A stretch of 64,000 nucleotides of DNA. It comes from Larimichthys crocea (Eukaryota; Chordata; Actinopteri; Sciaenidae). Shown one piece after another: positions 59,721 to 64,000 of the stretch; positions within the stretch are counted from its first letter, which is position 1; each line of letters opens with the position of its first letter. The DNA lies in NCBI RefSeq assembly GCF_000972845.2, contig NC_040028.1:18226871-18290870 (forward strand), given 5' to 3'. Under the pieces are notes generated by a model. That model ran no database searches. It was not told the origin of the DNA and worked only from the letters and a program-made list of their open reading frames with translations. The translations under genes were made by a program, and so were the position numbers.

Positions 59721-60044
59721 TACAAACATGGTGGTGGCCAGAGCCGCCACACTCTGAGCTTTAAAACAGCGGGTGAAGTCACGGATACAACATTCATTCT
59801 CTATACTGTCATTGGCTACGGCTGGATATCGAACCCCAATACCTTTAAAATTATGTCCAACGCACCAAATACGAAAATATCACAAACTTGTTGAAATGTT
59901 TTTTTCTACTGCAGATTACTTGTACAGCCGCTTACATATGGACAACATGTAACAGTTAAAAAACATGAAAAAAAAAACAAAAATCGTATCAAACATCTGT
60001 AAATACTAAGCCATAGTGCCAAGAGGCCAATCTAAACTTGTAGA

Positions 60045-60240
60045 ACGTTTTTTAAAATTTTGACAATCGATTTATGGATTGATCGAGTCCAACTTCGTAA
60101 TCTGGATTATTTTCAGGCCACAAAATTCCACTTTAAGGACAATGACTATTGTCTGCCATTTTATCAACCAAACGATTAATTAAGAAAATAATTGGCAAAT
60201 AAAATCGATGTTGGAAAATCGTAAATTGCAGCCCGGTTCT
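60045..60240 (+). repeat. Old teleost dispersed repeat ending ttgcagcccgg
   Basis: The phrases attgtctgccattttatcaacc and gattaattaagaaaataattggc, with an end attgcagcccgg, are related to the repeat at 30085-30305. Confidence 0.5.
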
Positions 60241-63200
60241 TCTGTATCAATCTTTAACACGCGTCCTCATCTTAAATCTTAAACTTGCCTGAATGCTCGA
60301 TGACAGAAATGTGGAATTCCCTTCTTTCTTTAACCGGACTGTCCAACCCCCCCACAGCCTCTCTTTACGAGCAATTTTTCACATGTCACTTCCATTTTCT
60401 GTCATCGTTTCAGCCCTTTCTCTCCTCGGTGGAGGCGACATTGTTGAGTGAGTCTCCATGACAACAGTCGCTGGGTGGTCCCATTTTCACTGACATGGGC
60501 GTCCCCCCCCCTCCCAAAGAATCTGACGTTTTGCCCTTTTCGCTTCTCGATTATCGATATTTCTAAATGGCGGATCAACTTTCAGTCTACACAAAGGTGC
60601 GTGTAGGCGCTGCACCCAGAGGGTGGTGGATTAAACAAAGGCTCTGCTTACCCACACTTGAGTCGGAGAAGAAAAGGAAAGGACTGGAGGGAGATTAGAG
60701 AGCACTACATCTCCAGGAGTGTCCCGGGAACTCCTTGATAAGATGGTGCTGGTATTAAGGTGTTAGCACATGTTTTATGTATTTATGAGTATATCCATTA
60801 ACACTGTATTTTGACAGCAGGATGACGGCATAATTGTGCATCACCGCTGTTATTTAATCCCTCCATCACACTTAATCTGTGCAGACAGATGGGAGGTATT
60901 GATGTTTCCTTTTACTGAAGAATCAACCTCCAGTCCTTCATTTGTGAGAGCTCACACTCTGTCAACTGCTGTTTTAATTAGCATGTTCAGGCATCATCAG
61001 GGTAACGCATCATGTTAATTTGAAATCTTTATTCCAACATCACCATGATGCCGCTGAAAGATGATAAACAACGTTGAGTCCCTGCTGCATTCAGCTCTTC
61101 TTCCTTTTTTTTTAAAGCCATAAATAGCCGACTTCAAACTTGTTTACTCGGCTCCTTGATGCCCGCTTTACCTCCCTCCTCCCGTAACAGTGCAGTGCTT
61201 GTTCACTTTGCACAGCTCCTTGCACTCTAACACATGATGAGAACACTCCTCTCCGCCGCGAGGCCATTATCTATTAGCACAGGTTTCCTTGTGTCTTTTT
61301 TAGCCCATTTTTGCAGCTTTGGGTTCATAAGTAAAGTGGGAGGCACTGTCTCTATTTTAACTCTGTCTGTGACAGTCTGGTAGCCGTGTCCCCACGGCAC
61401 AACAACAAAAGACGAGCGCTGTACAGCACAGCGGGGGCAGATGTAGCGAACGTGGCTTTGATGTGCGACGACGCTTGTTTGCCTTTCGACGTGGAAAAAC
61501 CCGAGGTGATGCTGCGTTTGTGTCTGACAGAGAGAGAAATAAAGTATCTGTGAGAAACGGGTCACTCGCCGGTCAAACAACAAAGATGTGGTAGTGGTTA
61601 GGAGCTATTACTTTCAACTGAGTTTTGATTTATTTTTCCAACACTGAAATCTAAAAACTGAAATTTCTGCAAACAAGTTGTCACACATGAGCAAAGAGAA
61701 CATAGCTGAACAAAATCTCTAACTGAAATCTTTATGCAAACATCTTTAAATACCCTGAGCTCAGCTTTGTGTTTCTCTCACACAACAGTTAGCCACTCGT
61801 TTCCTTCAACACACTCACCTGAAGCATGGACGAGTTTAACCACCGTCTAAAAAAAAAGAAAGAAGTGCTGCAGGGTGTGCAGAGAACAAGAGATGCTTTA
61901 TGCCATATTGAGCATTTTTAGACTGGAGGCAAGAAACATTCCCACACTGCAACGTCTTATTGACTTGGAAACTTTACTTTGTTAAATATGAGCCGCTTAT
62001 AAAATCAAATAAGACAAAAATGCCCCGAGCGAAACGAGTCCTGCATTTCAGCTTTTCTTCCACCTCGAACAGTCAATAGAGTCAATTAGCAAAGCAAAGA
62101 CAATCTAACAGGAGCACTCAGCAGTAAGAGGAGACACTTGGTGTGAATGTAAGGAGTGCTCGGATGTTCTAGACATCCAGAGTATAAAGATGTTGCGTGC
62201 TCATTGCCCACGAGAGTCAGGCGAGTGAGGCGTAATGAAACCACACTCATTTTACATCTTCAAGCAGAGATATGACGGGAAATACACACATTTAAGAAGA
62301 AGAATCTGCACAGCTGCCTGAAACACTATAGAGCTGCAGCTGCCGTGAAGTTTTTACTTGTAATTAAAGTAATTAATATCGAGAATTCTTCGTTTAGTTT
62401 GTTTTTGGAGAGGAAATCGTGAAGTGGTCACATGGAATTAGCAACAGATAATTAGCCACAATATAAATAAACAATGTGCCAATTATGCATTTGGCAAAGA
62501 GAGCCATGTTGCTTGTAGTGATAATCAGATGAGGCTGAAGTCGGGCTGGGTAACGAACTGAACTCTGTTTTATTAGGCAAAGTGTATTATGGCTCCTTAA
62601 TGTTAAAGTTAAACAAGCATTTGGGAAGCTCAGCTTATTTTCTGAATATAAAATGTGGCTTGTGTTGCTACGCAAACCGAGGACTGGTTTGGTCACCTTG
62701 GCGTGCCGGCTTCATCATCTTTAAAGTGGTCTAAATTTAGCCATGTAGGGCAGATGCTCTACGAGAGCCTTCCACCCAAACCACAGCATCAGCTACATCT
62801 GATGAAAACCTGCTACGTTTCCTGTTTACTCGGTTTGAGTTGGACGTGCTATCTTCCAAATGACGTGATGTCTGGCATCACACGCACAGGTATGCAACAA
62901 ACCTGCGCACCAAGAGGAGGGATCGTTTTTAGCTGCCGTGATGTAACCAACCAAACAACGCCTATCCATGATGTCAGTACGAGTTTATAGAACATAAGTT
63001 CTTTTTAGCAGTATAAGGAATCAACTGTCACTTCTTGACACACTCCCACGTATTAATCTGAAAATATCTAATGATTATTTTCCTGCTACCTACACTTTCC
63101 CCTCCTGCGAACAACTTAACAACTTCCTGAGTGCGTCAACGCAAAGTTTGAACTCAGGACGCGGCACTTAAATAAAAGGAGTATGTAACTCATCGTCAGT

Positions 63201-64000
63201 AACTGAAAATACCTCTGAGAGACGGTTAGTGCTGTTTTGCTTCTGTTCATAAAATGCTGTGTTGTTTACAACTCCCACCTCAGGGATGCGGAGGCAGCAA
63301 CGTTGGAGTGTCTTTACTTTTTGAAATGTCTGAGCCTGTCTTTACTCTCCCTCTCTTCGCAGCGCTGACAGCTTTTTTCTTAAAATGATGGGTCCTGAGT
63401 TGCAGCAGAAAGCAAACACAGTGCACAAATCGAAAAAAGTCAGCCTGATTATATTTAAAGGGTCAGTCGGCGCTCAAACCACAATAAAATATATTTCCCT
63501 TGACTTTGCCTTTGTCGTATCAATCCATGCAGAAAAGTCTGCCACCACCAACAACAACAACACAATGGAACACAGTTTTGTTTGTGGTCCACGCGGCCGT
63601 ACAAAATTACATTAGAAGAACTCAAACAGCAGCGTCTCCTTCCAGAAACGATGCCCCAGTTAAAGTTTTGACAATCCACAGACCTCAGTGTCGATAGAAA
63701 GAAGACTGAAATAGGAAAAACAAAGCATTAGTGGGGAGGAAAAAAACTTTCCTTAAGGGATGGATTAAGGGGGTTTTACTCTCAAACATCAACCTCTACA
63801 CTCACATGCAGGTAATCCTACACATTACCGTGCATCTGTGAGGATCCCCGCAAGCAACAAATGGCGGGGAAGAGGTTTTCTCTTAATGAGGTAACATGGG
63901 AGGGAAACTAAACAAGCTGTGTCTCCTGTGTGCAATTGCGTTGTGTGCACAATTTGCATCTTGGAGTTAATTCGCTGTGAGCTTTATTTGTGATGAGCAT

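Larger units (their letters stand above)
53651..64000 (-). other. nck2: Upstream/5' intron of nck2, no coding exon seen
   Basis: 10.3 kb. An acceptor before the nck2 start means a 5' non-coding exon lies further right, here or beyond the window. A pyrimidine-rich minus-strand stretch around 57600-57800 is one possible place, with no decisive signal. Two copies of the dispersed repeat family and an old repeat at 60045-60240 are present. AT-rich stretches with TAATTA motifs (54760-55340) look like possible enhancers. Confidence 0.5.

Overview
This window is vertebrate nuclear DNA, almost certainly from a ray-finned fish and probably a percomorph. The evidence is spliced genes with GT/AG introns, closest resemblance to vertebrate proteins, and a repeat load typical of teleosts: L2-like LINE ends, tRNA-derived SINEs, non-autonomous hAT elements and many CA/GT microsatellites. 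Four protein-coding genes can be read. Their order is uxs1 (+), ecrg4 (-), an otospiralin-like gene (-) and nck2 (-). Apart from the otospiralin-like gene, this matches, in reverse orientation, the NCK2-ECRG4-UXS1 order of human chromosome 2q12.

Layout. Positions 1-19800 hold the last twelve exons of uxs1 (UDP-glucuronate decarboxylase, which makes UDP-xylose for proteoglycan linkers). Its 5' exons lie to the left of the window. Its 3' end meets the 3' end of ecrg4 tail to tail near 19800-19870. ecrg4 (augurin, a secreted pro-hormone) runs leftward in four coding exons from 24549 to 20101. A two-exon otospiralin-like secreted protein lies at 28517-28090. From about 28.5 to 38.4 kb I see no gene; this stretch includes a 3.6 kb A/T homopolymer-rich tandem array (33640-37215) with two sequence gaps.

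The rest belongs to nck2, an SH3-SH3-SH3-SH2 adaptor. Its first coding exon is at 53409-53650. Its two downstream coding exons appear twice: an intact copy at 39572-40899 and a frameshifted copy at 44858-46151, inside a duplicated block of about 5 kb. The second block is noisy and is followed by a 10-N gap with a repeated overlap. It is probably a retained alternative haplotype or another assembly error, but a real tandem duplication cannot be excluded from sequence alone. From 53.7 to 64 kb I see no coding exon; it is probably the 5' intron or upstream region of nck2.

The genes do not form one pathway. uxs1 is a Golgi/ER sugar-nucleotide enzyme, ecrg4 and the otospiralin-like gene encode small secreted proteins, and nck2 encodes a cytoplasmic signalling adaptor. 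No CRISPR array, operon, tRNA, rRNA or previously undescribed multi-gene system is visible. The most unusual items are the duplicated nck2 block, a 27-bp microinversion between two copies of a hAT end, the A/T-rich array, a splice donor placed at the edge of a GT microsatellite in ecrg4, and the otospiralin-like gene with a predicted processing site.
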